The notes under the pieces are model-generated. The model ran no database searches and was not told the origin of the DNA. It saw only the letters and a list, made by a program, of their open reading frames with translations. Positions 23,127-32,273 of a DNA stretch of 64,000 nucleotides are shown piece by piece. Position 1 is the first letter of the stretch. Every line of letters begins with the position of its first letter. Source of the stretch: Thermaerobacter sp. FW80 (GTDB taxonomy: Bacteria > Bacillota > Sulfobacillia > Thermaerobacterales > Thermaerobacteraceae); assembly GCF_004634385.1 (NCBI RefSeq), contig NZ_CP037895.1, positions 1,525,245 through 1,589,244 of the forward strand. The letters run 5' to 3'. Both the position numbers and the translations under genes were made by a program.

Positions 23127-24956
23127 GTGCGGAGGCGGCGAGGGCGGGGCCGTAGGGTCCTGGGGATGCTGGCGGTCGTCGTGTGGGTGGCCGGGTTCGT
23201 CCTGTCGGTCCCCGCCGCGGCCGGCCCGGCGCGGGACGGGGTGAAGGGCCCGCCGGGCGGCTGGGGGGACGAGCGGGTCCGTCGCGGGTGGATCCAGCGG
23301 ATCGTTGCCCGCATGACCCTGGAGGAGAAGGTCGGCCAGATGTTCATGATCGACGTCTACGGGCGGACCCCCACCGACCCCGACTACGAGGACGAGAACC
23401 TGCGGTCGGGGCGCGGCGTGCGCAACTTCGCCGAGGCCATCCAGCGGTACCACGTGGGCGGCTTCATCTACTTCAACTGGAACGGCAACATCGGGATCCC
23501 CCTGGATCCGCAGCAGGTCCAGAGCCTGTCCAACGGGCTGCAGCAGCTGGCCCGCCAGCAGCGCGTGCCCATCCCGCTGCTGATCGCCACCGACCAGGAG
23601 GGCGGCATCGTCGCCCGGGTGCGGCAGCCGGCGACGGAGTTCCCCGGCAACATGGCCCTGGGCGCCACCCGGTCGGCGGAACTGGCCGAGGCGGCGGCCC
23701 GGATCACCGCCCGGGAGCTGCGGGCGCTGGGCATCAACATGAACCTGGCGCCGGTGCTGGACGTGAACGTCAACCCGGCCAATCCCGTCATCGGCGTGCG
23801 CTCCTACGGCGAGGACCCGGAGCTGGTGGCCCGCCTGGGCGTGGCGCAGGTCCGGGGCTACCAGGGCGAGGGCGTCATCGCCACGGTGAAGCACTTCCCC
23901 GGCCACGGCGACACGGACGTCGACTCCCACTACGGGCTGCCCATCATCCACCACGACCGGGAGACCCTGGAGCGGGTCGACCTGCGCCCGTTCCGCGAGG
24001 CCATCGCCGCGGGCGTCGACGCGGTGATGACCGCCCACATCGTGGTCCCGGCGCTGGACGACGCCGGCCTGCCGGCCACCCTGTCCCGCCCGATCCTGAC
24101 CGGCGTGTTGCGGGAGGAACTGGGCTTCGACGGGGTGATCATCACCGACGCCCTGGGGATGCAAGGGGCGCAGGTCCTTCCCCCCGAGCGGATCCCGGTG
24201 GAGGCCATCAAGGCGGGGGCGGACATCCTGTTGATGCCTCCCGACGTGTCCCTGGCGTTCAACGCGGTGGTGGATGCCGTGCGGCGGGGGGAGATCGCCG
24301 AGCGCCGCATCGACCAGTCGGTGTACCGGATCCTGGAGCTCAAGATGCGCCGCGGCCTCTTCGCCTGGGATCTGCCCGGCGCGGCGGACCTCGCCCTCCT
24401 CGGCACCGCGGAGAGCCAGGCCGTGGCGCGCCAGGCGGCGGACCGCAGCATCACCCTCCTGCGCAATGAGGGGTCGGTGCTGCCCCTGGGCCGCGGGACC
24501 CGGGTGACGGTGGTCGGTCCCCGCACGGCAGGGGCCGAGCTCCTGGCCAGCGAGCTGGCGGCCAAGGGGTTGGCGGTGACGGCCCTGGGCACGGGGCTCA
24601 ACCCCACGGCGAGCGAGCAGGACGAGGCGGTCCGCCGGGCCGCGGCGGCGGACGCGGTGGTGGTGACCACCTACAACGCGCCTTCCTACCCAGGCCAGGG
24701 GCAGCTGGTGGGACGCCTGGTGGCCACGGGCAAACCGGTGATCGTGGCGGCGACCCGCAACCCCTACGACGCCATGGTGCTACCGGCGACAGCCGGCTAC
24801 CTGGCCACCTACGGCCACCAGCCCGTGTCCCTGGCGGCCCTGGCGCGAGTGCTGGTGGGCGAGGTGAACCCGTCCGGCCGCCTGCCGGTGACGGTGCCCG
24901 GGCTCTTCGACTACGGTGCGGGATTGCGCTTCGATCCGGGCTCCGGGGCGCAGTAG
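23127..24956 (+). CDS. nagZ: Secreted beta-N-acetylglucosaminidase, glycoside hydrolase family 3
   Basis: Removes terminal GlcNAc from peptidoglycan fragments outside the cell. The 609-residue product has an Arg-rich start and an export signal (VLGMLAVVVWVAGFVLSVPAAAG). The GH3 core carries the NagZ signature IATVKHFPGHGDTDVDSHYG near residue 255 (general acid/base Asp-His pair) and the nucleophile Asp in VIITDALGM near residue 341. A GH3_C domain follows (ADRSITLLRNEGSVLPL to the end), the two-domain form known from Bacillus YbbD. The start is taken as the GTG at 23127, 8 bases after GAGGGGG. Operators just upstream suggest control by the GntR protein. It heads nagZ-namZ-amlB. Confidence 0.93.
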   Translation: MRRRRGRGRRVLGMLAVVVWVAGFVLSVPAAAGPARDGVKGPPGGWGDERVRRGWIQRIVARMTLEEKVGQMFMIDVYGRTPTDPDYEDENLRSGRGVRNFAEAIQRYHVGGFIYFNWNGNIGIPLDPQQVQSLSNGLQQLARQQRVPIPLLIATDQEGGIVARVRQPATEFPGNMALGATRSAELAEAAARITARELRALGINMNLAPVLDVNVNPANPVIGVRSYGEDPELVARLGVAQVRGYQGEGVIATVKHFPGHGDTDVDSHYGLPIIHHDRETLERVDLRPFREAIAAGVDAVMTAHIVVPALDDAGLPATLSRPILTGVLREELGFDGVIITDALGMQGAQVLPPERIPVEAIKAGADILLMPPDVSLAFNAVVDAVRRGEIAERRIDQSVYRILELKMRRGLFAWDLPGAADLALLGTAESQAVARQAADRSITLLRNEGSVLPLGRGTRVTVVGPRTAGAELLASELAAKGLAVTALGTGLNPTASEQDEAVRRAAAADAVVVTTYNAPSYPGQGQLVGRLVATGKPVIVAATRNPYDAMVLPATAGYLATYGHQPVSLAALARVLVGEVNPSGRLPVTVPGLFDYGAGLRFDPGSGAQ

Positions 24957-25048
24957 CCCCGGAGCCGTACCCTTGGGGGACCGCGGGCATGGGACGTCCG
25001 GGCCCGGGGTTGGCCCGGGGAAACCGGTTCCGCGAGGAGGGGTGTGCG

Positions 25049-26368
25049 ATGAAGCCATCCGCGAGGGGGCGGCTTCGTCCATCCGGGGCGGCCTCGCTGG
25101 CCTCGATGCTCATCGTGGCCCTCGCCGCCTTGGCCCTGGCCACCTTCGGGGCGGAGGGACGGGGTGCCACGGCCCGGCAGCGGGTCCGCACGGGCCTGGA
25201 GGTGCTGCTCGACCATCGGCTCGACCTCATCCGGGGAAAGCGGGTCGGCATCATCACGAATCCCACGGGGATCCTGCCGGACCTGCGCCACGGCGTGGAC
25301 GCCCTGGCGGCGGCGGAGGGCGTCGAGCTGGTGGCGATCTTCGGCCCGGAGCACGGCTTTCGCGGCTCGGCCCAGGCCGGCGGGTCGGAGGGCAGCTACG
25401 TGGACGAGCGCACCGGCGTGCTCGTCTACGACCTCTACGGGAAGGACCGGGACGCCATCGCCCAGCTCTTCCGCCAGACCGGGGTGGACGCCGTGCTCTT
25501 CGACATCCAGGACGTGGGCACCCGCTACTACACCTACATCTGGACCATGGCCGACGCCCTGGAGGCCGCCGCGCTGACGGGGACGGAATTCATCGTCCTC
25601 GATCGGCCCAACCCCACGGGCGGCATCCGGGCGGAGGGACCCGTGCTGGACCCGGCCTACAGCAGCTTCGTCGGCCGCTATCCCATCGCCCAGCGCCACG
25701 GCATGACCGTGGGCGAGCTGGCCCTGATGTTCAACGAGGTGTTCGTCCCCGAGCGCACCGGCGGGCACAGGGCGCGGCTCACGGTGGTCCCCATGCAGGG
25801 CTGGTTCCGCGACATGTACTTCGAGGAGACCGGTCTTCCGTGGGTCATGCCCTCGCCCAACATGCCCACGGTGGACACCGCCATGGTGTACATCGGCACC
25901 GGCCTCATCGAGGGCACCAACCTCTCCGAGGGCCGCGGCACCACCCGACCCTTCGAGCTGGTGGGCGCGCCCTACGTGGACTGGCGCCTCAGCCAGCGCC
26001 TCGACAGCCTGAACCTGCCCGGCGTGCGCTTCCGCGAGGCCTACTTCGCGCCGACCTTCAGCAAGTATGCGGGGCGGACCGTGGGCGGCATCCAGCTGTA
26101 CGTCACCGACCGCGACCGGTTCGACCCGATCCGCACGGCCATCGCCATCATGGTGGAGGCGAAGCGGCTCTACGGCGACCGCTTCCAGTGGCGGTCCGAC
26201 CTGTGGATCGACCGACTCACGGGGTCGAGCTACGTGCGCACGGCCATCGATGCGGGCCGCGGCGTGGATGAGATCGTCGCCGGTTGGCAGCGGGATCTGG
26301 CGGCGTTCAACGCCCTCCGCGAGCGGTACCTTCTGTACCGTCTCCGCGGTGGCGGCCGCTTCCGGTGA
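25049..26368 (+). CDS. namZ: Exo-beta-N-acetylmuramidase NamZ (DUF1343, YbbC family)
   Basis: Releases terminal MurNAc from the non-reducing ends of peptidoglycan chains; it acts after NagZ exposes them. The 439-residue product has a signal-anchor-like N-terminus (SLASMLIVALAALALATFGAEG) and the conserved DUF1343/GH171 blocks: GKRVGIITNPTGI, VAIFGPEHGFRGSAQAG, LFDIQDVGTRYYTYIWTM, VLDRPNPTGG, MPSPNMPTVDTAMVYIGT and EGTNLSEGRGTTRPFELVGAP. These match Bacillus YbbC. ATG at 25049 follows GAGGAGGGG. It lies between nagZ and the AmlB-like gene, the same neighbourhood as in Bacillus. Confidence 0.94.
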   Translation: MKPSARGRLRPSGAASLASMLIVALAALALATFGAEGRGATARQRVRTGLEVLLDHRLDLIRGKRVGIITNPTGILPDLRHGVDALAAAEGVELVAIFGPEHGFRGSAQAGGSEGSYVDERTGVLVYDLYGKDRDAIAQLFRQTGVDAVLFDIQDVGTRYYTYIWTMADALEAAALTGTEFIVLDRPNPTGGIRAEGPVLDPAYSSFVGRYPIAQRHGMTVGELALMFNEVFVPERTGGHRARLTVVPMQGWFRDMYFEETGLPWVMPSPNMPTVDTAMVYIGTGLIEGTNLSEGRGTTRPFELVGAPYVDWRLSQRLDSLNLPGVRFREAYFAPTFSKYAGRTVGGIQLYVTDRDRFDPIRTAIAIMVEAKRLYGDRFQWRSDLWIDRLTGSSYVRTAIDAGRGVDEIVAGWQRDLAAFNALRERYLLYRLRGGGRFR

Positions 26369-26381
26369 GGGGGGAGTTACC

Positions 26382-28259
26382 ATGCGTAAGCCGCGCGGAA
26401 CGGTGGCCGTGCGAGTCCTGGCCCTGGCGCTCCTTCTGGCCGTGACCAGGACCGCGGCAGGCGGGGCCGTGGCGGCAGCGGCGGCTCCACCCGTCCGGTC
26501 GTCCCCGACACCGCGGGAGCCGGGACCGTCGATGGAAGCCGAACGCGGCGGTGCAAGCAAGGCCGGCAGGGATGAAGGCAGGGCCGGGGCCGGGATCCCG
26601 CCGACCACGGCGGCGGACTGGTGGTCGCGCAACCCATCCCGGCTGCTGCAACCGGGGACGCCGGAGGACGCCGGCATGATCGGCGCCTACCTGGACCGGA
26701 TCGACGGTGCCGTCCGCACCGGGATCGAGGCCGGCGTCTTCCCGGGGGCGGTGGTGTTGGTCGCGCGGCACGGCCGCATCGTGAAGCACCAGGCGTACGG
26801 CCATGCCCTGAAGTACGCCACGGACCGGGAGCCCCTCCCTCCGTCCGCCTGGCTGCCGATGCGGCCAGACACCGTGTTCGACCTGGCGTCGGTGACCAAG
26901 CTCTTCACGTCCATTGCCGTCATGCAATTGGCGGAACGCGCGCGGATCGACCTGGACGACCCCGTGGCGAAGTACGTGCCGGAGTTCGGTCTAGCAGGCA
27001 AGGATTTCGTGACAGTTCGGCAACTCCTGACCCATACGTCGGGCCTTCCGGCCTGGAAGCCGCTCTACACGTGGCCGGGGACGCCCGCCGACCGGTTGCG
27101 GGCTGTCCTGGAGACTCCGCTGACCGACCCTCCAGGCACCGTGTACCGTTACAGCGATCTGGGGATGATCGTCCTTGGCGTGCTCGTCGAGCGGGTCTCG
27201 GGGTTGCCGCTGGACCGTTACATCGCGGAACACATCACCGAGCCTCTGGGTATGAGGGACACGATGTTCAACCCACCCGCATCCTTGCGGGAACGCATCG
27301 CCGCCACGGAGTATCAGCCCTGGACGAACCGCAGCCTGGTTTGGGGTTCCGTGCACGACGAGAACGCCCATGCGCTGGGTGGGGTGGCCGGGCATGCCGG
27401 GCTGTTCTCCACAGCCCGGGATCTGGCTGTCTTGGCGCAGGCACTGCTGAACGGTGGGCGCTACGGCAACGCCCGGATCCTGAAGCCGCAAACGGTGAGC
27501 GCGATGATGGTCAACCAGCTGCCTGAGATGCTGGGGAACGATCACGGTCTCGGCTGGGAACTCAACCAAGGATGGTACATGGATGCCTTGGCATCACCAT
27601 TCACCGCGGGACACACGGGGTACACCGGTACGTCCCTGGTTATCGACCCGCGCTCGGAGACGGTGGTCGTCCTGCTGACGAACCGCGTCCACCCGACGCG
27701 CAACGGAGGTAGCGTCAACCCCTGGCGACGCCAGGTGGCCCGTCTGGTGGCCCGATCGCTGCCGGTACGACCTTGGAGCGGCCAACGAGCTTGGTACGGC
27801 GGCATGGGTGACGGCGTTGAGCACACGCTACAGCGGACCATCCCGGTCGACGGCCCGGCTACGCTGCGATTCCACACCTGGTTCGATCTCGAGGAGGGCT
27901 TCGACTTCGGCTACGTGGAGATCTCGTTGGACGGGGGTCAGCACTGGGAACCCTTGCGCGGGCGGCTCAAGGTCCCGCCATCCACGGGGGCTGGGGCCAT
28001 CGGCGGAGCCTCGGTTGCGGTGGAAGGCGTCCTGACCGGTTCCTCGGGTGGCCGGTGGCTGGAGGCGGAACTCGACCTCCCCCCTGCCCGTGGATGGGTC
28101 ACCCTTCGCTTCCGCTACGTCACGGACGCTTCGGTCAACGGGCGGGGCTGGTACGTGGACGAGGTCGTGGTCGTCGGGCAGACGGGGATGATCTGGCGGG
28201 ACCGGGGGGACACGGAGGCAGGGTGGACGGCAAAGGGCTGGACGCTGAGCACCGACTGA
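26382..28259 (+). CDS. amlB: Secreted serine beta-lactamase-fold hydrolase (AmlB/YbbE-like) with extra C-terminal domain
   Basis: The beta-lactamase/PBP4-fold core shows the catalytic SVTK (Ser170, Lys173) in DLASVTKLFTSIAVMQLAE, a YSD motif near residue 257 in GTVYRYSDLG, and GHTGYTGT near residue 410. It begins with an export signal (VRVLALALLLAVTRTAAGG). In Bacillus the neighbour YbbE/AmlB sits in the same MurNAc operon and is thought to act on murein peptides; activity here is inferred from that. The region after about residue 470 (RTIPVDGPATLRFHTWFDLEEGFDFGYVEISLDGGQHWEPL, then GRGWYVDEVVVVG) is a beta-sandwich like those after immune-inhibitor-A proteases, an unusual extension. ATG at 26382 follows GGGGAG closely. 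Confidence 0.85.
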   Translation: MRKPRGTVAVRVLALALLLAVTRTAAGGAVAAAAAPPVRSSPTPREPGPSMEAERGGASKAGRDEGRAGAGIPPTTAADWWSRNPSRLLQPGTPEDAGMIGAYLDRIDGAVRTGIEAGVFPGAVVLVARHGRIVKHQAYGHALKYATDREPLPPSAWLPMRPDTVFDLASVTKLFTSIAVMQLAERARIDLDDPVAKYVPEFGLAGKDFVTVRQLLTHTSGLPAWKPLYTWPGTPADRLRAVLETPLTDPPGTVYRYSDLGMIVLGVLVERVSGLPLDRYIAEHITEPLGMRDTMFNPPASLRERIAATEYQPWTNRSLVWGSVHDENAHALGGVAGHAGLFSTARDLAVLAQALLNGGRYGNARILKPQTVSAMMVNQLPEMLGNDHGLGWELNQGWYMDALASPFTAGHTGYTGTSLVIDPRSETVVVLLTNRVHPTRNGGSVNPWRRQVARLVARSLPVRPWSGQRAWYGGMGDGVEHTLQRTIPVDGPATLRFHTWFDLEEGFDFGYVEISLDGGQHWEPLRGRLKVPPSTGAGAIGGASVAVEGVLTGSSGGRWLEAELDLPPARGWVTLRFRYVTDASVNGRGWYVDEVVVVGQTGMIWRDRGDTEAGWTAKGWTLSTD

Positions 28260-28472
28260 TGGGTTCTTCCGGAGTGACGGTCGGCCTGGCGGGCCGGCCG
28301 TTCCCCAGTCGCCAACCGAGGCGACGTCCACCGACGCGGCGGGAGCCGGAGGCCCCGCCGCGTATTGCGTCCCATTGCGGTCGATGGGGCCGGTTCCGCA
28401 GGCAGAACCGGGGCGCCGTGACGGATCACGGGTCGCTTCCCCGGATTCGGCGGCAGGAGGGAAAGTGGTCAA

Positions 28473-28488
28473 GGTGGTATATACATTC
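28473..28488. promoter_or_regulatory. GntR-type operator candidate before murP
   Basis: GGTGGTATATACATTC contains the perfect palindrome GTATATAC (28477-28484), the GT-N4-AC core used by GntR/HutC regulators, and TGGTATA as in NagR sites. It lies about 65 bases before the murP start in an A/T-richer island (28465-28500). It resembles the paired sites before nagZ less closely, about 10 of 16 positions. Confidence 0.45.
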
Positions 28489-28553
28489 TATCCAGTTCCC
28501 CGCCAGGCCATCGGGCAGGGTCGGGGGACCATCCTGTGAGGGGGTGCGTCCGC

Positions 28554-29927
28554 GTGGCCGAAGAACGAGCCATCGCGCAGACCATACTCGACGTCGTGGG
28601 GCGGGCGAACGTCCGGGCTGCCGAACACTGCATGACGCGGCTGCGGCTGGATCTGGCCGACGTGGAGTCCGTCGACCCCAACCGTCTCAAGAAGATCAGC
28701 GGCGTCAAGGGTGTGGTGCGGACTGGCAACCAGCTGCAGATCATCTTTGGTCCCGGTCTGGCCGAGCGCGTCACGGCGGCGGTGGCGGCCGAACTGCGGT
28801 CGGGAGGTGGGAGCGCGCCGCAGGCCAAGGTGGAGCCGTCCGAGGCGGGCGCCGAGACGCGCCCGGGCGGCGTGCGCAGCTTCCTCAAACGGATCGCCAA
28901 CATCTTCCTTCCCTTGTTGCCTGCCATCATCGGCAGCGGTCTCATCATCGGTCTGACCAACTTCTTCGTCCGGATCGGCTGGATCACCGACCAGACCACC
29001 GTGGCGGGCGTCCCCGTACTAGCCGTTCTCCAGGTCCTGGGCGGCACCTTTCTAGCGTTCATGCACATCCTCGTGGGGATGAACGCAGCCCGGGAGTACG
29101 GTGGCCCTCCGGCCATCGGCGCCTTGGCCGGGATGCTCCTGATCGCGCCGAGCCTGCAGAACATCCCCAACATGGCGCCCGGCCGGGGTGGTATCATCGG
29201 CGCCCTGATCGCCGGCGCGTTCCTGGGGTGGTTGTACAAGACCGTCAATCGGCGGATGCCCGACACCATCAGCGTGATGGCGAGCCCGTTCATCACGGTG
29301 CTGGTGGGTGGCGCGGTAATCCTGTTCGTCGTACAGCCCGTCGGTTTTTACGCGTCCAACTGGATCGCCAACGGCGTGAAGGCCCTGCTGGACGTGGGCG
29401 GTCCGCTGGTGGGCGCCGTGCTGGCCGGGACCTTCTTGCCCATGGTCATGTTGGGGATCCACCAGGGAACGGTGCCGATCCACGTGGAGCTCATCAACTC
29501 CCTCGGCAACACCCCGTTGCTGCCCATCTTGGCCATGGCCGGCGCGGGCCAGGTGGGCGCGTCGTTGGCGGTCTACGTGAAGACGCGCAACCGCGAGTTG
29601 CGCCAGATCATCCTCAGCGCGCTGCCTGTGGGCATCCTGGGCATCGGCGAGCCGCTGATCTACGGCGTGACGCTGCCGCTGGGACGGCCCTTCGTCGCCG
29701 CCTGCCTGGGCGGCGCAGTGGGCGGTGCCTTCATCGCCGTGACCAAGATCGGTGCACTGGCTCTCGGGGTCTCCGGGGTACTCCTGGCCTTCCTGGTGAC
29801 CAATCCGGCGCTGTACCTGTTGGGGATCCTGATCTCGTATATCGCCGGATTCGCCATCTCGTACGCCATGGGATTCGACGAGAGCCTGGCGCAGAACAGC
29901 CAGACCTTCGCCTTCACCGCCGACTGA
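28554..29927 (+). CDS. murP: PTS MurNAc-specific EIIBC component
   Basis: Imports and phosphorylates N-acetylmuramic acid. The 457-residue protein starts with an EIIB domain whose phospho-accepting Cys26 lies in AAEHCMTRLRLDLADVESVD, followed by GVVRTGNQLQIIFGPG. After a linker, the EIIC domain begins FLKRIANIFLPLLPAIIGSGLIIGLTNFF and contains about ten membrane segments and the conserved ILGIGEPLIYGVTLPLG. Length and domain order (B-C, no EIIA) match MurP, which borrows EIIA from the glucose system. The GTG at 28554 is 9 bases from GTGAGGGGG. It lies between the amlB-like gene and murQ, which supports MurNAc over sucrose or trehalose. Confidence 0.88.
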   Translation: MAEERAIAQTILDVVGRANVRAAEHCMTRLRLDLADVESVDPNRLKKISGVKGVVRTGNQLQIIFGPGLAERVTAAVAAELRSGGGSAPQAKVEPSEAGAETRPGGVRSFLKRIANIFLPLLPAIIGSGLIIGLTNFFVRIGWITDQTTVAGVPVLAVLQVLGGTFLAFMHILVGMNAAREYGGPPAIGALAGMLLIAPSLQNIPNMAPGRGGIIGALIAGAFLGWLYKTVNRRMPDTISVMASPFITVLVGGAVILFVVQPVGFYASNWIANGVKALLDVGGPLVGAVLAGTFLPMVMLGIHQGTVPIHVELINSLGNTPLLPILAMAGAGQVGASLAVYVKTRNRELRQIILSALPVGILGIGEPLIYGVTLPLGRPFVAACLGGAVGGAFIAVTKIGALALGVSGVLLAFLVTNPALYLLGILISYIAGFAISYAMGFDESLAQNSQTFAFTAD

Positions 29928-30102
29928 CTGCGCCGAGGGCCGCGGGCTCCAACTGCGGGAGGCTCAACCAGTCACTACCCACCGGTTGGTGTGGTGGTGC
30001 GCCGGACGACCCCAGCGGGCGTGGACCGGCTCGCCGGCGCACCCGACGGGGGTTTCCTGCCCGGTGGCGGGGACGGGTCGCAGCCGGCGAGCCCCCGCCC
30101 GT

Positions 30103-30146
30103 GCGGGACGGATGCCGGCCGCTGGGGTGGCCGGCATCCGTCCCGC
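30103..30146 (+). terminator. 18-bp hairpin between murP and murQ
   Basis: Bases 30103-30120 and 30129-30146 are perfect complements with an 8-base loop (GCTGGGGT). Only TTC follows. It lies about 175 bases after murP and 100 bases before murQ and may reduce read-through. The rest of the 29928-30245 gap shows no gene. Confidence 0.65.
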
Positions 30147-30245
30147 TTCGGGGCTCAGCGGGCTTGCCCATCGGACCATGATCGCGCGACGCGTTCCGTA
30201 AGCCGTGACGTCGACGGGACGTCGTGCGGGCGAGGAGGAGTGGAC

Positions 30246-31259
30246 GTGAACAGCGGACAAGAGGGGAACAGGCCCCAGGGCGGTTCCGTGCCGTCCCACC
30301 GCGGAGTCACGGAGCGGGCGGACTCCGCCCCCACGAGCCGCCGGGTGGACCTGGCGCGGCTGGTGACCGAACAGCCCAACCCGGCCACGGCGACCCTGGA
30401 CACTCTCGACGCCCGGGAGATCTGTCGGCTGATCAACGCCGAAGATCACAAGGTGGCTCCGGCCGTGGCACAGCAGCTGGACGCCATCGCCGTGGCCGTG
30501 GAGCGCATCGCGGAGGCCTTGCGGAAGGGGCACCGCCTGTTCTACGTGGGCGCAGGGACCAGCGGCCGGCTCGGCGTCCTGGATGCGGCCGAGTGCCCGC
30601 CTACTTTCGGGACGGACCCCGAGATGGTCCAGGGCATCATCGCCGGCGGTCCCGTGGCCCTGACACGCGCCGTCGAGGGTGCGGAAGACGACGCCGCGGC
30701 GGGCCGCCGCGACCTGGAAGCCCGCGGCGTGGGATCCGGCGACGTGGTGGTCGCCCTGTCGGCCAGCGGTCGAACACCCTACTGTCTCGGTGCCCTGGAG
30801 CTGGCCAAGGAAGTCGGCGCCTTCACCGTCGCCGTGACGTGCAACCCCGGCTCCGCCATGGGGGCCGTGGCGGACCTGGCCATCGAGGTGGTCGTGGGAC
30901 CGGAGGTGCTGGCCGGTTCCACCCGGATGAAGGCCGGCACGGCGCAGAAGATGGTGCTCAACATGCTGAGCACCGCCGCCATGGTTCGCCTGGGCAAGTG
31001 CTACGGCAACCTGATGGTCGACGTCCGGCCGACCAACGAGAAGCTGGTGGAACGGGCGCGCCGCATCGTCATGCGGGTGGTGGGGTGCGACTACGAGACG
31101 GCCGCCGGACTCCTGGAACGGTCGGGAAACCAGGTAAAGGTGGCGATCGTCATGGGAGTCACGGGGTTGGATGCCGCCGCGGCGCGGCAGCGCCTCGAAG
31201 AGCACGGCGGATTCGTCCGGCGGGTGTTGGAAGCCGTTGGACCCTCCGACCGACGCTGA
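30246..31259 (+). CDS. murQ: N-acetylmuramic acid 6-phosphate etherase
   Basis: Cleaves the D-lactyl ether of MurNAc-6-P to give GlcNAc-6-P, the substrate of NagA two genes downstream. The 337-residue protein shows TEQPNPATATLDTLDAREICRLINAEDHKV, the SIS-domain signature FYVGAGTSGRLGVLDAAECPPTFG, ARAVEGAEDD-like ALTRAVEGAEDD, VVALSASGRTPYCLGAL, EVLAGSTRMKAGTAQKMVLNMLSTAAM and VDVRPTNEKL. All are diagnostic of MurQ. GTG at 30246 has AGGAGG 7 bases upstream; the N-terminal 30 residues are an extra tail. Confidence 0.96.
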   Translation: MNSGQEGNRPQGGSVPSHRGVTERADSAPTSRRVDLARLVTEQPNPATATLDTLDAREICRLINAEDHKVAPAVAQQLDAIAVAVERIAEALRKGHRLFYVGAGTSGRLGVLDAAECPPTFGTDPEMVQGIIAGGPVALTRAVEGAEDDAAAGRRDLEARGVGSGDVVVALSASGRTPYCLGALELAKEVGAFTVAVTCNPGSAMGAVADLAIEVVVGPEVLAGSTRMKAGTAQKMVLNMLSTAAMVRLGKCYGNLMVDVRPTNEKLVERARRIVMRVVGCDYETAAGLLERSGNQVKVAIVMGVTGLDAAAARQRLEEHGGFVRRVLEAVGPSDRR

Positions 31260-31399
31260 CTCCGACCGCGCCAGGCTGTCGATGCGCAGGAGCCAACGTC
31301 GCCGATGGCGGTGGACGACGAGACGGGCTTCGACGTTGGCCTTGTCGGGCCATGCGCGGGTACCTTGGCCTTGTGAACGGGCGGGTGGGGGGGAACCCG

Positions 31400-32206
31400 T
31401 TGATCCGGGGACCCGGTGGACGCGCGACGCTGTACGTCGAGATCATGGAGTACTTGCGGCGCCAGATTCGGGAAGGGCACCTGCGCCCGGGGGATCGCAT
31501 CCCGTCGGAGCGGGAGTTGGCCGAACGGTTCGGCGCCAGCCGCATGACGGTGCGCCACGCCCTGGACCAGCTGGCCTGGGAAGGCGTGATCCGGCGGGAA
31601 CAGGGGCGCGGCAGCTTCGTCGCCGAGCCGAAGATCCCGCTGGGTTTGCAGTTCCTCACCAGTTTCTCGGAAGACATGCGGCGTCGGGGGTTGGTGCCGT
31701 CGTCGCGCCTCATCTCCGTGGCGGTGGTCGAGGCCGAGGACGCCGTGGCCGAGCACCTGGGGTTGGCGGTGGACCGGCGAGTCACGTCCCTACGCCGGGT
31801 CCGGTACGCCAACGACGAGCCGCTGTCCATCGAGCACGTCCAGGTCCCATTTCGGCTCCTGCCCGACCTGGCCGACCACGTCCGGGCGCAATTTCGGGGC
31901 AACCGCGCCACCGCCTTCTCCCTGTACGAGCGGTTCGAGCGGATGGGCATCGTGCTGCAGCGAGCGCGCCAGACCATCGAAGCCGCCGTGGCCACGGTGG
32001 AGCACGCCCGGTGGTTGCACGTGCGGGAAGGGGCACCCTTACTGTTGCTCACCCGCGTCAGCTATGACACCACGGGCCGCCCGGTGGAGCTGGTCCGCTC
32101 GTGGTACCGAGGGGACCGCTACCGGTACGAGACCGAGCTGGTGAGGCCCGCTGCCACCACCCATGCGCTGCCCGCCGCGGCGGGGGACGAGCCGGCGGCG
32201 CAGTGA
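31400..32206 (+). CDS. GntR-family regulator, HutC subfamily (NagR/DasR-like)
   Basis: A transcription factor of 268 residues. The winged helix (TLYVEIMEYLRRQIREGHLRPGDRIPSERELAERFGASRMTVRHALDQLAWEG, about residues 10-70) is followed by a UTRA ligand domain (FSEDMRRRGLVPSSRLISV to RSWYRGDRYRYETEL). UTRA members of this type bind phosphorylated amino sugars such as GlcN-6-P or GlcNAc-6-P. Its place between murQ and nagA, and operator-like palindromes before nagZ and murP, fit a NagR-like repressor of the whole cluster. The TTG at 31400 is preferred because a GGGGGGA site lies just upstream; in-frame ATG 31352 and GTG 31373 lack one. Confidence 0.9.
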   Translation: MIRGPGGRATLYVEIMEYLRRQIREGHLRPGDRIPSERELAERFGASRMTVRHALDQLAWEGVIRREQGRGSFVAEPKIPLGLQFLTSFSEDMRRRGLVPSSRLISVAVVEAEDAVAEHLGLAVDRRVTSLRRVRYANDEPLSIEHVQVPFRLLPDLADHVRAQFRGNRATAFSLYERFERMGIVLQRARQTIEAAVATVEHARWLHVREGAPLLLLTRVSYDTTGRPVELVRSWYRGDRYRYETELVRPAATTHALPAAAGDEPAAQ

Positions 32207-32273
32207 CCCGCGGATGGGGTGACGCCCGGTCCCTTCGGGGGCCCCGAGGGTCGTTGGAGGGGGTGGAGGACGG

